Source: Fragum whitleyi (lineage: Eukaryota; Mollusca; Bivalvia; Cardiida; Cardiidae). Taken from it: a stretch of 64,000 bases of DNA. Positions 34,419 to 44,519 of the stretch are shown piece by piece. How positions within the stretch are numbered: position 1 is the first letter of the stretch; each line of letters starts with the position of its first letter. A program made the position numbers and the translations under genes. The notes beneath the pieces were generated by a model. That model made no database searches. It had not been told where the DNA came from and saw only the letters and a program-made list of their open reading frames with translations. The stretch lies in the NCBI GenBank assembly GCA_948146395.1, contig OX411545.1, positions 22,523,526 through 22,587,525 on the forward strand. Reading direction: 5' to 3'.

Positions 34419-34573
34419 GGTAGTGGAACTGTAATAGCGCAAATCATTTCGGAGCTCACAATCTTTCACAATGTTAACCAAGGTTTCCTAATGCAATCAT
34501 TAGGAAACCTCGGTTAACACTGTTAAAGCTCATGATATCCGAAATGTTTTGTAACTATTACGGCTCCACTACC
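34419..34573. mobile_element. Family-C MITE
   Basis: GGTAGTGGAACTGTAATAG and complement around TTTCCTAATGCAATCATTA. TTAA on the left; the right flank has decayed to ATAA. Confidence 0.8.
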
Positions 34574-34781
34574 ATAAGAACAGTCTGTATGAGGTCCATG
34601 TTTGCCGTGAAATTATCTCTTCTCAAAAGGAAAATATGTAGCAATGTGTTTCATAATCAGATAACATTAATTTTGATCTTGCGTATCAGAGCTTCTTCTT
34701 TAATAGAAACTCTCTTTCTTCAGCTTTTAACTGTGCACACAATAAATGTAATTTTGGTTTTCTCATTTTTAATGACATTAA

Positions 34782-34905
34782 GGTAGAACGTTTCGGAAGT
34801 AATGAACTTTAACAGTGTTATTAATGATTTCATATGGAAACCTTGGTTAACATTGTGAAAGATCATGAGTTTGGAAAATTGCAGAATTATTACAGGTCCA
34901 TTACC
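34782..34905. mobile_element. Family-C MITE, shortened copy
   Basis: GGTAGAACGTTTCGG start, TTACAGGTCCATTACC end, TTAA on both sides (34778-34781, 34906-34909). About 40 bp of the left arm are missing. Confidence 0.75.
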
Positions 34906-35217
34906 TTAAAATCGAATTGCTTATGATGGAGCACATTTTTTTATGTGTGTAATTGAATGAGTTAATTTGCAAAGAAAATTAAGATTTAAAATAGAATTAT
35001 CTCTAAACTTTTTATATTCCTTATAAGAATTAAATGCTGCAGTCTTGTCAATGTCTTTTTCGGGAAATTGAATTCATACGAGTCTTTATTTTCCTCAAAA
35101 AAAGTTATGACTAGCAATTTGTTCATATCAAATTCATACTTTTCACATCATCAAATGACCCACTAACCCCTAGATATGTCAAACCTCACATTTCATTGAC
35201 ATTGATCTTTCATCACT

Positions 35218-35412
35218 TCAGGGCTCCTGATAATAGGGGGGGTAAAGCTGGTCTAAAATCTTTTTTTCAAAACTTAACCCTATGTTGTGGGTACTCATTT
35301 GAATTGTCTAAATGAGACTTTCAAATGAGTACCAACAACAAAGGGTTTAAATAAGGAATAATGAAATATTTAAATTTGAAAACCAAAATACCCCCTCTAT
35401 CTGTAGCTCTGA
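35218..35412 (-). mobile_element. Family-B MITE ending 33 bp before an exon
   Basis: Left end ATAATAGGGGGGGTAAAGC, core GGGTACTCATTTGAATTGTC / CAAATGAGTACCAACAACA, right end TACCCCCTCTATCTGTAGCTC. The pyrimidine tract and acceptor of exon 12 follow directly. Confidence 0.8.
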
Positions 35413-35445
35413 TCACTTTCTACTTTTTTCTTCCCATTTCTTCAG

Positions 35446-36458
35446 AACTCAGAGAAATCATCCTCCCCCTCCACGATCTCAACACCCGTCTGTCCCGATT
35501 TCTGGACAGGCTCGTCCTCCGTCACGATCCAGCTCACAGAATTCAGTTGACAGTATGAAAGACGGCAGCATAACTTCAAATACCTCTGCTAGAAGCCTTA
35601 CGCCTGTCCTGGATAAAGACCTGAGACCTCCCATAGAAGAGAGAGTCCCTCCGATGCATGGACACAATTCTTACGGAGACAGAAGCTTTGAACTGAATTG
35701 TCCCCAACCAACTGGTAATACAGACTTTGGAACAATGCCAAGATGGAAGACTCAGAAGTCACATGATCACGTTAGAATGTGCAATAATCAAAAACATGAG
35801 GAGGAAGTGTATCAAGACTTTATTGAGAATCAGCGACGGCAGAATGGTGTTCATTCACGGTCTAATTCAGGGGCACAAACTCCTGTGAATGAACCTGATT
35901 TTCCTGGGAGTAACTTACAACAGGGTCCCCAACAGGGAACTCAAAAACACTTACATTCTGGAGGGGATAGACCAGTTACGGAACAAGCCTTTCCAACTCA
36001 TAGTAAAGTGGGGCCTCCTGGTGCCCCCTTTTTACCCCCAAAACATTCTGTCCAATCACAACATACAGAGGTTGGTACACCTTCTATTGAGGTGGCCAAT
36101 CAACACAGAGATCAGTGTTTGAAAATAGATAGTACAAACTTACCAAACAAAATCGTAGAAAGAGATCATTTAAATGAATTTGAAATACATAAAGATATTC
36201 TAAACAGAAATAAGAGATCAAACATAGTAAACACGCTACCAGAAACAATCACAATACACACTGCATACAGTTACCCTGTCCAAGCTCTCACTACTGTTGG
36301 TCAATGTATAGGGGTTCCTCAAGTGTCTGTAAAACAAGATTTTAATCATATACAACCAACAATTTCATCGTTCCAGAAGTTCAGAAACAATTCTAGAAGA
36401 CCATTGACTAGGAGTGTATCCTTCACAAACCAAACTAAACCACTGCTTAATTCTCCAG
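35446..36458 (+). CDS. USP54: USP54-like exon 12, disordered tail (phase 2 to 1)
   Basis: 1013 nt after ATTTCTTCAG, joined as AG+A to exon 11. It encodes a Pro/Ser/Arg-rich start (RTQRNHPPPPRSQHPSV), then long Q/N/H-rich disordered sequence, ending RRPLTRSVSFTNQTKPLLNS. RSVSF is a basophilic phospho-site-like motif. The donor is gtacta after CCAG (36459). If the intron were retained, eleven more residues and a stop (36491-36493) would follow. The donor phase does not fit the last exon directly, which led to the small exon at 36831. Confidence 0.88.
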
Positions 36459-36830
36459 GTACTAAATTAAAATTTATACTCCGGATAAACTAAAGTTCTC
36501 CAAAAGCTTAAGCTCAAGGTGAAAAATAAAGATTAGATTACAATATCATAAAAAATTCTCTCAGATTTGGCTTAAACTTCCAAGTTGAAGAAATCGATAA
36601 CATCTCTTGATAATTTCCCAAAAAAAAGGCTGTAGTAGTTATGTTTAAATCAATTTTAATTTCTTAATCTTTTCAATTTTCCATATTAATATCAAGAACT
36701 ATAAATACACAGTGGTAACGGTTTACTTGTTTAAAAAGAATCAAATATATTTTTAGCAAATAAATACTTTTAATTAAGGGACTGTAAAATTAAACACAAA
36801 GTTAATGAACTAAATTGTATTTTCGTATAG

Positions 36831-36874
36831 AAAACAGGTCATCAGTAGGCTTAACATATAAGTCTTTGTATGGA
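36831..36874 (+). CDS. USP54: USP54-like exon 13, 44-nt small exon (phase 1 to 0)
   Basis: Found by phase logic. Exon 12 ends one base into a codon while exon 14 starts on a codon boundary. This 44-nt segment, after TTTTCGTATAG and before a strong GGA/gtaagta donor, has exactly the needed length (2 mod 3) and is open in the required frame, encoding ENRSSVGLTYKSLYG. The joined sequence reads LLNSP-ENRSS...KSLYG-SQPDLSSL. Skipping it would put a TAG at the seventh codon of the last exon. Transcript evidence would settle it; the call rests on phase and splice signals. Confidence 0.72.
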
Positions 36875-36994
36875 GTAAGTATATTGCACCAAATGAAGTG
36901 TGTGTTTAGGTACAAATTTTGATCTCGTTATTTAAGAAGGCACACTTTGCGCAATCTGCAGTATCTGCCAGTCCTCAATCTTTATGAATAACAA

Positions 36995-37195
36995 GAGCTA
37001 CAGATAGAAGGAGTATTTTGAATTTCATATTTACGTATTTTAATAATTGTAGATTAAAATCTATGTTGTTGGTGCTCAATTGAATCGTCACATTGAGACG
37101 ATTTAAATGAGTACCCACAACATAGGGATTCATTTAGAAATAAAGATTTTAGGATTGCTTTACCTCCTCTTAACTGTACCTCTGAATATCATTAC
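36995..37195 (+). mobile_element. Family-B MITE
   Basis: GAGCTACAGATAGAAGGAG start and CTCCTCTTAACTGTACCTCT end around TGAATCGTCACATTGAGACG. Confidence 0.8.
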
Positions 37196-37375
37196 AAAAT
37201 AAAATTTTACAAAAGAATGGCTTGATGCACTTACACTTAAAGGATTTGAGTTTGCGTTGAATTTTTCATGCACTGTTTGAATTGGCACAGGAATTGATGG
37301 CAAAGGGATCTAGGTTATGGAAAGTACACGCCTAATTGTTGCACTTTTTCTGATGAACCAAATATCACTGGCAAG

Positions 37376-37563
37376 GATCCAGATTAGATAGGGTAAAGCC
37401 AGTCTAAAATCTTTATTTCACAATGAAACCCTATGTTGTGGGTACTCATTTGAATTGTCTAGAAGAGACATTTCAAATGAGTACTTTCAACATAGGGTTT
37501 TGGTAAAGACTAATGAAATATATAAAATGGAAAACTGAAATATCCCCTCTATCAATAGCTCGG
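37376..37563 (-). mobile_element. Family-B MITE
   Basis: GGATCCAGATTAGATAGGG start, ATCCCCTCTATCAATAGCTC end, GGGTACTCATTTGAATTGTC core. Confidence 0.75.
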
Positions 37564-37679
37564 CATTAGTTAAGGCTTCACACAAACAAACATAAAAAAA
37601 ATCTGGAAATTAACATGGGATCTAAAAGTAATTAGGTTAACACCAGGTATCAAAATCACATCTCAGAAAGTTTGTTTAT

Positions 37680-37765
37680 TACAGTTACTGCTCAAGCCGC
37701 AATATAACTTAAAGATTGTTGAAAGGGGCTTAAGATACAATTCAATCAATCAATTAACCAATCAA
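37680..37765 (+). mobile_element. SINE 3' fragment
   Basis: GCCGCAATATAACTTAAAG...GAAAGGGGCTTAAGA with a CAATCAATCAATT tail; only the 3' end of the tRNA-SINE family. Confidence 0.6.
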
Positions 37766-37909
37766 TTGACATATGCATAATTGTGTTAAACACATCATAC
37801 TCATTTCATACATAGCTTAAAATTTTGCATCTTCATTTCATTCTTCTTTCTTTCAAAAGCTCTACCATTACAATAGTTACCAACGGCAAGCCTGCTCATC
37901 CATTCATAT

Positions 37910-37992
37910 ATCGAGGGTTTGGTGAAAGACCGTAGTAAGTGTATATACATTGTATATACACTTACTACAGTCTTGCACCGAACCCACAATAT
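37910..37992. repeat. Family-F hairpin
   Basis: GAAAGACCGTAGTAAGTGTA and complement around a central ATACATTGTATA. Open frames in it are due to the palindrome. Confidence 0.75.
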
Positions 37993-38127
37993 ATACATAC
38001 TTCACTTTGGAGTGGCAAATACTTTAGCTTCGCCTCATTTCCAAAGAAGAGAAAGATTCATTGTATTTTCCCTTTTCCTATTGAAATTGAATTTTTTCTT
38101 GTCAGACAAACTTCTTATTTTCTAGAC

Positions 38128-38262
38128 ATATGATTTCTTAAGATTTTGAGTTTGGATATCTTGCGCTGTGTCATAGAATTTCAAGTGAATCATGCAAGAT
38201 ATCCTCAATTTAAAATCTTAAGAAATCTTAAAATTCTTAATCTAAAAAACGCATCTCAGTAG
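38128..38262. mobile_element. Palindromic MITE (TTAAGATTTTGAG type)
   Basis: TTTCTTAAGATTTTGAGTTT, GGATATCTTGC and complements GCAAGATATCC, AAAATCTTAAGAAA. Relative at 20366-20500. Confidence 0.65.
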
Positions 38263-38429
38263 ATTTCTTAGAGCATCATCATGGAAAATAACTCAACAGA
38301 TATAATCTAACTAGGAGAAGTCATACATTTTAATACACTTGAAGAAATCATCATCTTTACAAACTAACTTGAATCTCTGTGTTGATTGTTTGCCCTAGAT
38401 TTGATTAGAATCTCTTGTAAATATACATA

Positions 38430-38527
38430 TAGAGGGTTCAGTGCAAGACCGTACTAAGTGTAAGACTGTACTAAGTGTATATACAATGTATATACACTTA
38501 GTACAGTCTTGAACTGAACCCTCGATA
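38430..38527. repeat. Family-F hairpin with a short internal duplication
   Basis: CAAGACCGTACTAAGTGTAA, then the same motif repeated once more, then the complement ACACTTAGTACAGTCTTG. Confidence 0.7.
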
Positions 38528-38714
38528 TACATGTATAAGCACCTTGAAAATTGTAAGATTTTCTAAGATCTTCAAAGCTTGACTTTGAAAGCTTTTACCA
38601 ATTGCTGTGCGTTTAGTCTTTTTTATAACCTTGAAAAATTACCTTAGACAGAGACATTGTGTGTAAACCAGCAATTGCTCGCAACAAGTTCTTTCTTCTT
38701 TTCTTACTTGGGAT

Positions 38715-39110
38715 AATCTTTTCAGTGTAAGATCAATTTATGTTTCATTGAGTGAACAACGATGAGTGGCGGAGCCTTAAGTGAAAATATAGCTTTTTGT
38801 TATCAATCAATCTTGCTTGAAAAACAAACATTCTTTTTTATTTCTTTAATGCGAAAATGAGATAAAACAAGAAAGTTTTGAGACAAATTTTCTTAAAGTG
38901 CTTCATTTTGCTTGTGATTGCTATGCAACATTCATGGTGAAGTCACTTATTTGGCTTTGCTTAAATGACATCTGATAGAGTGAAATAAACGATAAGTTTT
39001 TGATGATTTCACTGGTTAGGCGGTGAGTCTATCAAAATGATAATCTACCATTATTCCTCGATAAACCACCAAAAAGCATAAAGAAATTGATTTACCAGTA
39101 CAAAAACCTT
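38715..39110 (-). mobile_element. Dispersed element, inverse copy of 51680-52085
   Basis: TTCATTGAGTGAACAACGA, GAGTGGCGGAGCC, AGTGAAAATATAGCTTTTTG, ATTGCTATGCAACATTCATG and GATGATTTCACTG...CGGTGAG occur in reverse order and orientation at 51680-52085. Diverged, no coding frame. Confidence 0.65.
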
Positions 39111-39257
39111 TTGGAAATCGACAGGGATTTTGTTCTTTATTTCTTTATCATACAAAAGCAAAATACTCGACATTGTGTTTTTTAACCTTTTGCACATGTG
39201 AAATATATTAAACTCTTCTTATAAAATCCAATCTTCAGTTTAATTTGATAAGGACAA

Positions 39258-39335
39258 CATGATGGCTTAGCGCAAACAGTTGTAACTGCCTTTATGCTTA
39301 TGGGCAGTTACATATGTTTTGCACTGAGCCATTAT
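39258..39335. mobile_element. Family-A hairpin MITE
   Basis: GATGGCTTAGCGCAAACAG, TTGTAACTGCC and complement ending TTTTGCACTGAGCCAT. Confidence 0.75.
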
Positions 39336-39480
39336 TGCATACAACTTGTCACGTGAAAGGGGACTATCCTCAAATTTCTTAAACGAATTTTGACTTTGGT
39401 AGAAATCAAATTTCAAAAGCAAACATGCACAATGATACATGAATCAAATCATCAATTACTGAAAGTGTAGAGCTAATTAA

Positions 39481-39637
39481 GGTAGTGGACCCGTAATAGT
39501 TTTGCAATGTTTCAGAAGTAATGAACTTTAACAAGGTTAACCGAGGTTTCCTAATGATTTTCAATAGGAAATGTCTGTCAACAATGTGTAAGTTCATGGG
39601 TTCCCAAATGTTGAGGAACAATTAATGGTACACTTCC
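39481..39637. mobile_element. Family-C MITE
   Basis: GGTAGTGGACCCGTAATAG start, TTAA on both sides (39477-39480, 39638-39641), right arm partly diverged. Confidence 0.8.
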
Positions 39638-39704
39638 TTAAGTCATTCACTGTTTGATCATCTTATCAAGGCTGGTGCATTTTACACATGTCAGATTTCA
39701 AAGA

Positions 39705-39788
39705 GTCAATGTGGTACTGTTGTAAGTGTCTATAAATACATATATAAACATAAAGGCAGTTACAACTGTTTTGTGCTGAGCCATGGAT
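39705..39788. mobile_element. Family-A hairpin, one arm diverged
   Basis: The right arm GGCAGTTACAACTGTTTTG plus GCTGAGCCATGG is clear; the left arm GTACTGTTGTAAGTGTC is partial. Confidence 0.55.
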
Positions 39789-39896
39789 ATGGGCATTTAA
39801 TAATAGTTTGCACCACACCTTTGAGATGGCCACTTGTATATGACCAAACAATAATAATATTTTTTAATTTACTAATTATTTATTTCTATTTTACAG

Positions 39897-40553
39897 AGCC
39901 AGCCCGATCTCAGTAGTCTGAAGGCGGATTTTAAAAATCAGTCGTCGACACATCAACACCATGTTGTTGAACAATCAGAGTCTAGTGACAATACAACGGT
40001 CAGTGTGAAAGACTTGAAATCACGGTTTGAACAACAAGGTATCATACCTGATAGCAATAAAAACGCTGGTAATAGTGCTTCTATGAACAGCCATTCTGGT
40101 AATGGTCACCAGCATCTTGGTCGAGTGAACAGTGAACAAATACACCCGCCCAGTCAGATCTCAACCACACCCAAAATACAAAGACAGAGAAGTAAATCGG
40201 AATCAGAGTCTCAACTGGAACAAAAACCGAAATCTGTTCTGTCGAAACGTGGCAAACATGGTGAGAAAACAAGTAAACCAAGAAAATCGGTTACATTTTC
40301 TGCAGACATTTGCAACTTGGCTGGTTCTCATAATAATGACAGTGCGAATAGTACCAGTAAGGTTCAATGTGGGTACCAGAGTGAGGGTGACACAAGGTCA
40401 CGGAGAGATGATGAAGATTCTACGAGCAGTGGATCACCGGTTGAAATTGTTGGAGATCGAGCATGTATGTTGTGCCATAAACTTGGAGTAGAAATAGGAC
40501 AGAGTTATTGTGAGAAATGTACTTATTACATGAGTAGATTTGCACCGTCTTAG
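39897..40553 (+). CDS. USP54: USP54-like exon 14, C-terminus and stop (phase 0)
   Basis: After ATTTTACAG; encodes SQPDLSSLKADFKNQSS, then DLKSRFEQQG, a long S/K/N-rich stretch, and ends YYMSRFAPS with TAG at 40551-40553. RKSVTF (40281-40298) fits the RVxF docking motif for protein phosphatase 1. The last 30 residues contain CMLC...CEKC (40464-40520), a C-x2-C-x11-C-x2-C spacing typical of a small zinc-binding knuckle. Both functions are inferred from motif shape only. Confidence 0.9.
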   Translation, partial: SQPDLSSLKADFKNQSSTHQHHVVEQSESSDNTTVSVKDLKSRFEQQGIIPDSNKNAGNSASMNSHSGNGHQHLGRVNSEQIHPPSQISTTPKIQRQRSKSESESQLEQKPKSVLSKRGKHGEKTSKPRKSVTFSADICNLAGSHNNDSANSTSKVQCGYQSEGDTRSRRDDEDSTSSGSPVEIVGDRACMLCHKLGVEIGQSYCEKCTYYMSRFAPS

Positions 40554-40561
40554 AAATTGTT

Positions 40562-40753
40562 ACAGGGGTCCAGATAAGAAGGGGTAAAGTCAGTCTAAAA
40601 TCTTTAGTTCCAAATGAAACCGTATGTTGTGGGTACTCATTTGAATCGTCTTGAAAAGATGTTTCAAATGAGTACCAACAACATGGGGTTTAATTAAGAA
40701 ATATTGACATTTGAACTTGAAAACCAAAATACCCCCTCTATCTGTAGCTCTGT
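40562..40753 (-). mobile_element. Family-B MITE inside the probable 3' UTR
   Basis: Begins 9 nt after the USP stop codon: GGTCCAGATAAGAAGGGG, GGGTACTCATTTGAATCGTC hairpin, TACCCCCTCTATCTGTAGCTC end. The 3' UTR of any transcript must include it. Confidence 0.8.
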
Positions 40754-40872
40754 TATTATTGAATAGTCTGTTATTAGTGTTATGTAAGTTATGATTTAAT
40801 TGATGCATTTAGAAGGCAGCTTTGTTTTCTGTTATTTCTTTTCAATACCATTCCATAGAAATATTTGTTGGA

Positions 40873-40878
40873 ATTAAA
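40873..40878 (+). terminator. Candidate poly(A) signal ATTAAA for the USP gene
   Basis: First ATTAAA after the stop codon, 320 nt downstream, followed by a TTGTATTTGAATTGG stretch. A later AATAAA at 42294-42299 lies inside a family-B MITE. Neither can be confirmed from sequence. Confidence 0.3.
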
Positions 40879-40912
40879 GTTGTATTTGAATTGGATTCTT
40901 CTCATACTATTT

Positions 40913-41283
40913 AGCATTCCTTATCTGAACAAAAGGCACTCACATCAATGGCTCAGAGCAAAATATTTGTAACTACCTATAAGTTTATAGGCAGTTACAA
41001 CTCTTTTGCATTCGGCCATTGATATGCAGTGCCATTATTTACTACAATGCAGGTAATTTTCTTACACTATTAGAAAAAGCATAAAGCATGATTATAAAGA
41101 AATTGTTGTATATTTCCAGCAAATTTCTATGTTTGTTGAGTAAAGACATTGAGTCTTTTAGTCAAAGTGCATTTCAATTGCTCAGTGCAAAATAGTTGTA
41201 ACTGCCTATAAACTTATAGGTAGTTACAAATATTTTGCTCTGAGCCATTGATGTGAGTGCCTTTTGTTCAGATAAGGAATGCT
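40913..41283. repeat. Inverted duplication with perfect 78-bp arms
   Basis: Left arm 40913-40990 is the exact reverse complement of right arm 41206-41283. Each arm contains half a family-A hairpin plus ~34 bp of flanking DNA (AAAAGGCACTCACATC and neighbours). The middle contains two family-A hairpins (about 40945-41022 and 41175-41250). Confidence 0.9.
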
Positions 41284-41332
41284 ATAAACATATAGGCAGT
41301 TACAACTGTTTTCCGCTGAGCCATCGATTGAA
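41284..41332. mobile_element. Family-A half element
   Basis: Only the right half, TATAGGCAGTTACAACTG...CCGCTGAGCCATCGAT, directly next to the inverted duplication. Confidence 0.65.
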
Positions 41333-41351
41333 AGAAGCATTATATGTATTA

Positions 41352-41432
41352 TGAGTTGTCAGTGTAAAATTACTGTAAGTGCCTATATTCATATAGGCTA
41401 TTACTATAATTTTGCGCCGACATGTCAGTTTG
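41352..41432. mobile_element. Family-A-like hairpin, diverged
   Basis: TGTCAGTGTAAAATTACTGT / ACTATAATTTTGCGCCGACA around CCTATATTCATATAGG; same architecture, different arm sequence. Confidence 0.55.
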
Positions 41433-42079
41433 CTTTTCATTTTAAAGAAATTTTGAGGCAGGATCTGCATTGAGAAGTCTGACCAGACATCAGTAATGAA
41501 ATGCTGAACCTAATTTTAAAATCGTTAAAAATTTAATTCTTAACTGCAATACATTGTTTATAGAGTTATCATAGCAATTTTGTTAAGAGGAAATGATTGG
41601 ATTGGAATTTTATCATTAAGTTATTTAATTTTTTATCAGAATGTGTTCAAAATTTTCAAAGTATTAGTCACTAATATGTGAAAAAACATTTTTCGTCACT
41701 TTGTGTCTAATTTAACCAAACATTTCAGAAAACATTATGATTCACAATCATTCCAAATATAATGATCATGTGCTGTTAAATTAACATAACATTTCTGAAA
41801 CACTGTCATTCCATTTTGTTTTGTGTTTATTATTGTTAACTAGGTGGTGTTTTTGTGTCTTTATTTCTGTTTCCTTTTGTTGAGAAAATTTATATTGTTC
41901 TATATAAACTTGGATATAAAAGTCAGTTTTCTATTCCAATTCAAACTCCTTTAATGAGAGAAAACATACTGAGGAAAAATAATATGCTATTGATTAGCAT
42001 TGTTATATTTTCACCACAATGTTTTTTTTCAGTGATTTTGAATGGAAAAGCTAAGAAGATTGAAGATAAACAGTATGGG

Positions 42080-42120
42080 ACATGATCAGGCTGCATGTAT
42101 GTGCAGACTGATCTTTACTC
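42080..42120. repeat. Family-E internal hairpin, solo copy
   Basis: GATCAGGCTGCATGTATG / GTGCAGACTGATC. Confidence 0.55.
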
Positions 42121-42148
42121 TTGTCAGTGCTAAACTATTTCAAGTGAA

Positions 42149-42340
42149 GAGCTACAGATAGAGGGGTTATTTTGGATTTCAAACATAATTATTTCCTCAT
42201 TGCTTGTACTCTTCCTATATTGTGGGTAAATCTTTTGAATCTTCTTATGTATACAATTCAAATGAGTACCTATAACATAGGTTTTAAAAAAGAAATAAAG
42301 GGTCAGACTGAAAATACCCCGTCTTATCTGTACCTCTGAC
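42149..42340 (+). mobile_element. Family-B MITE
   Basis: GAGCTACAGATAGAGGGG start and CCGTCTTATCTGTACCTC end; the core hairpin is diverged. Confidence 0.75.
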
Positions 42341-42344
42341 TAGT

Positions 42345-42690
42345 GGCATAGATTGGCTTTTATCTTTTAGATATATGAATATCCGTGTGATAACATCCCA
42401 TATGACGTTTTTTTATGATATCACATTGTTATTTTTAGAACAATGACATAATGCGGTTATTTTTGGATACTTGCATTTCTGTTAGAAACATTGATGAAAA
42501 ACAAGGCAAATAGAGGTTATAAGATTAATATAATGCATACTTAGTGTATTTCATGAAAAAATATCTAACAAGGTTGTGGGAATTGATAATTGTCTCGGCA
42601 GAGCCTCGACAATTATCAATTCCCCCAACCTCTTTAGACATTTTTTTTTTTTATACAAAACACTAAGTACGTTACAACATATTATATATA
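42345..42690 (+). mobile_element. Dispersed element with inner hairpin
   Basis: ATATCCGTGTGATAACATCC, TTGCATTTCTGTTAGAAAC and ACTTAGTGT / ACACTAAGTACG shared inversely with 17040-17265. The inner hairpin GGGAATTGATAATTGTC / GACAATTATCAATTCCC surrounds a TCGGCAGAGCC loop. Confidence 0.6.
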
Positions 42691-44519
42691 TGTCTCACAA
42701 AGCTCTCCTTGTCTTAAATAACAAACTGTCATTAGAGATGCACTTGTCCTACACACTTGTAAGATCGCATTATAAATGATGTCATTGTGACATCATTTTA
42801 CACATGTTTTTGCGGTATTTTTGTAAAAGGAGGGTTTCGAAAATTATTTATTAGGGAACAAAAGGTTGTTTTATGTGACAAATAGAATCTGTTACATTAT
42901 GTTATTTGAAACATGTGGATCTTTACCTCGTTTAGAATAGAAATGTTATTTGGCTCACCAAGCTTGCTTAATAACAATTCTATTTTAGACTTAGTTAAGA
43001 TCAACTTGTCTCAAATAAACACTATTGACAAATCCTATATATATCATGGCTCTGATTGCTTGATACTTCTAGATCTGTCAAAGATGTTGCAGAATTTTTT
43101 TTTCAAGATGATCAAATAAGTCTAATGGAAGAACACATTTAATCTGATATTGTATTCAAATATCAATTTTGCAAAGAAGATTCTCTATCCTAACTGGCTT
43201 ATTTCTTAGTTCTAGTTTAATAGCGAAAAATGGAACTTGCTTTTAAACATTCCCCTTCGTGTGATGTTGAATGTTATTGTAAATATGTCATATTGTGTTG
43301 TAAAGTTTAGTTTTTGTAATTACACAAGTTTCTCTAGAATGAAATCCATATTTGTAATATAGTTTATTATTTTAAATTTGCTGCATTGTCATTATGATTT
43401 TAGCTTTTTAGAAGAAAAGAATTAAAAAAAAGTCCAAATTGAAAGCAGTTGTAAAAAAATTAATTAGAAGTGCATGATGATTGAATCTTATGTACTGTAT
43501 ATTTCAGAGAACTTTGTTGTTTAAAAAAATGCTCTTATAGCAATTTATCTTAGTTCAACAATGCTTTCTACAGTTAGTTATTTCTATGCTCATCAAAAAT
43601 TAGGTCTTTGTGACAATGACTTATAGGACGAACTGCATTTGGAGGTTTGAACAGAAATCTTTGGTGATTTATAACATATTCTGAAGGAGAAGTGTCAAAA
43701 AAAGAAAGAAAGAAAATAATTATATGCAAAAAAATCATAACGTAAAGAGATGAAAGTGAATGTGAAAATCAATTTCTCTTTTACCAAAATATTTTCCACA
43801 TATGAATACTCGATATGACTTATGGCAATTTTTCCGTTTCACACAAGTCATTACTTTCCTGTTCATTTCTCATATCTTGTTTTTCATCTGGCTAAGTTGA
43901 ACATTTGCATGTGCTTTTTATTTCAAACTACAAAATTAGCAATAGACCATTTTTATCTCTTATTCCAATATTGTACATATTCGAGCACTTCTAAAATAGC
44001 TGTGATACTTTTTTTTATTTTATGAAAAGCAAAATCTTAATTACATTCAAATCTGATCTTATTTTCTGTTTTTAAAAAAAGTGATTAATTCCACCCCTCT
44101 TAAAAAACTAGCTATTTACAAATTTTAATGCAGTAATGGTTATATTGTTAAATACAAATCATTCCCTTATATTGTTTGTACTGATTTGAAAAAAATATTG
44201 TGGGGAAATATGATAGAATGTCAAAGTTAAGCATTTTTTCTCTTTCCTCCCAAGTTTTTTTTTCAACATTTTAATTACATTCCACTGAAAAAGACAGTTC
44301 TGTTTTAAAGCAAATTGAAGGCAATATATGCAGAACTGTTGCTAAGCCAGATATTTTACATATCAAAATTAAGATGAAATATGAATAAATATATATATAT
44401 TCTAAATAAATGACAATAAAAATATTCAAAATAATAACTATTTTGCTATTTATTTGTCTACCTTTACACTGTTCGTGTATATAATTGAGATAGCCCCACA
44501 ACCCAGAATTTGAAAATTA
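42691..44519 (+). other. Intergenic sequence, nothing recognised
   Basis: Very AT-rich and mostly free of the window's repeats. It could belong to a long 3' UTR of the USP gene, but no evidence decides this. Confidence 0.3.

Larger units (their letters stand above)
5038..40553 (+). other. USP54: Gene span: USP53/USP54-type ubiquitin-specific protease, 3' part (14 exons)
   Basis: Fourteen exons with AG/GT borders and matching phases join into 4851 nt, giving 1616 residues plus a stop. The N-terminus is missing. Partial-protein residues 1-300 are the USP fold from just after the catalytic Cys box: FQLGHMDDAAEC, a zinc ribbon (C86, C88, C144, C148), and the His box CYYGKHYSTF with H224 followed by FDD. 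The remaining ~1300 residues are a disordered tail with motifs shared with vertebrate USP54 (SQGTVI; SGYxSSxRNSSS), a helical MIT-like segment and a C-terminal Cys4 motif. USP53 and USP54 were long called inactive; recent work reports K63-linkage-directed deubiquitinase activity. Known roles of the family include tight junctions and tricellulin. Whether this protein is active cannot be judged without the upstream Cys exon. The introns are loaded with MITEs. Confidence 0.9.

Noticed and set aside
39897..40553. Direct joining of exon 12 to exon 14
   Set aside because: The phases differ, and the joined frame stops at the seventh codon while the other frame is open for 218 codons.
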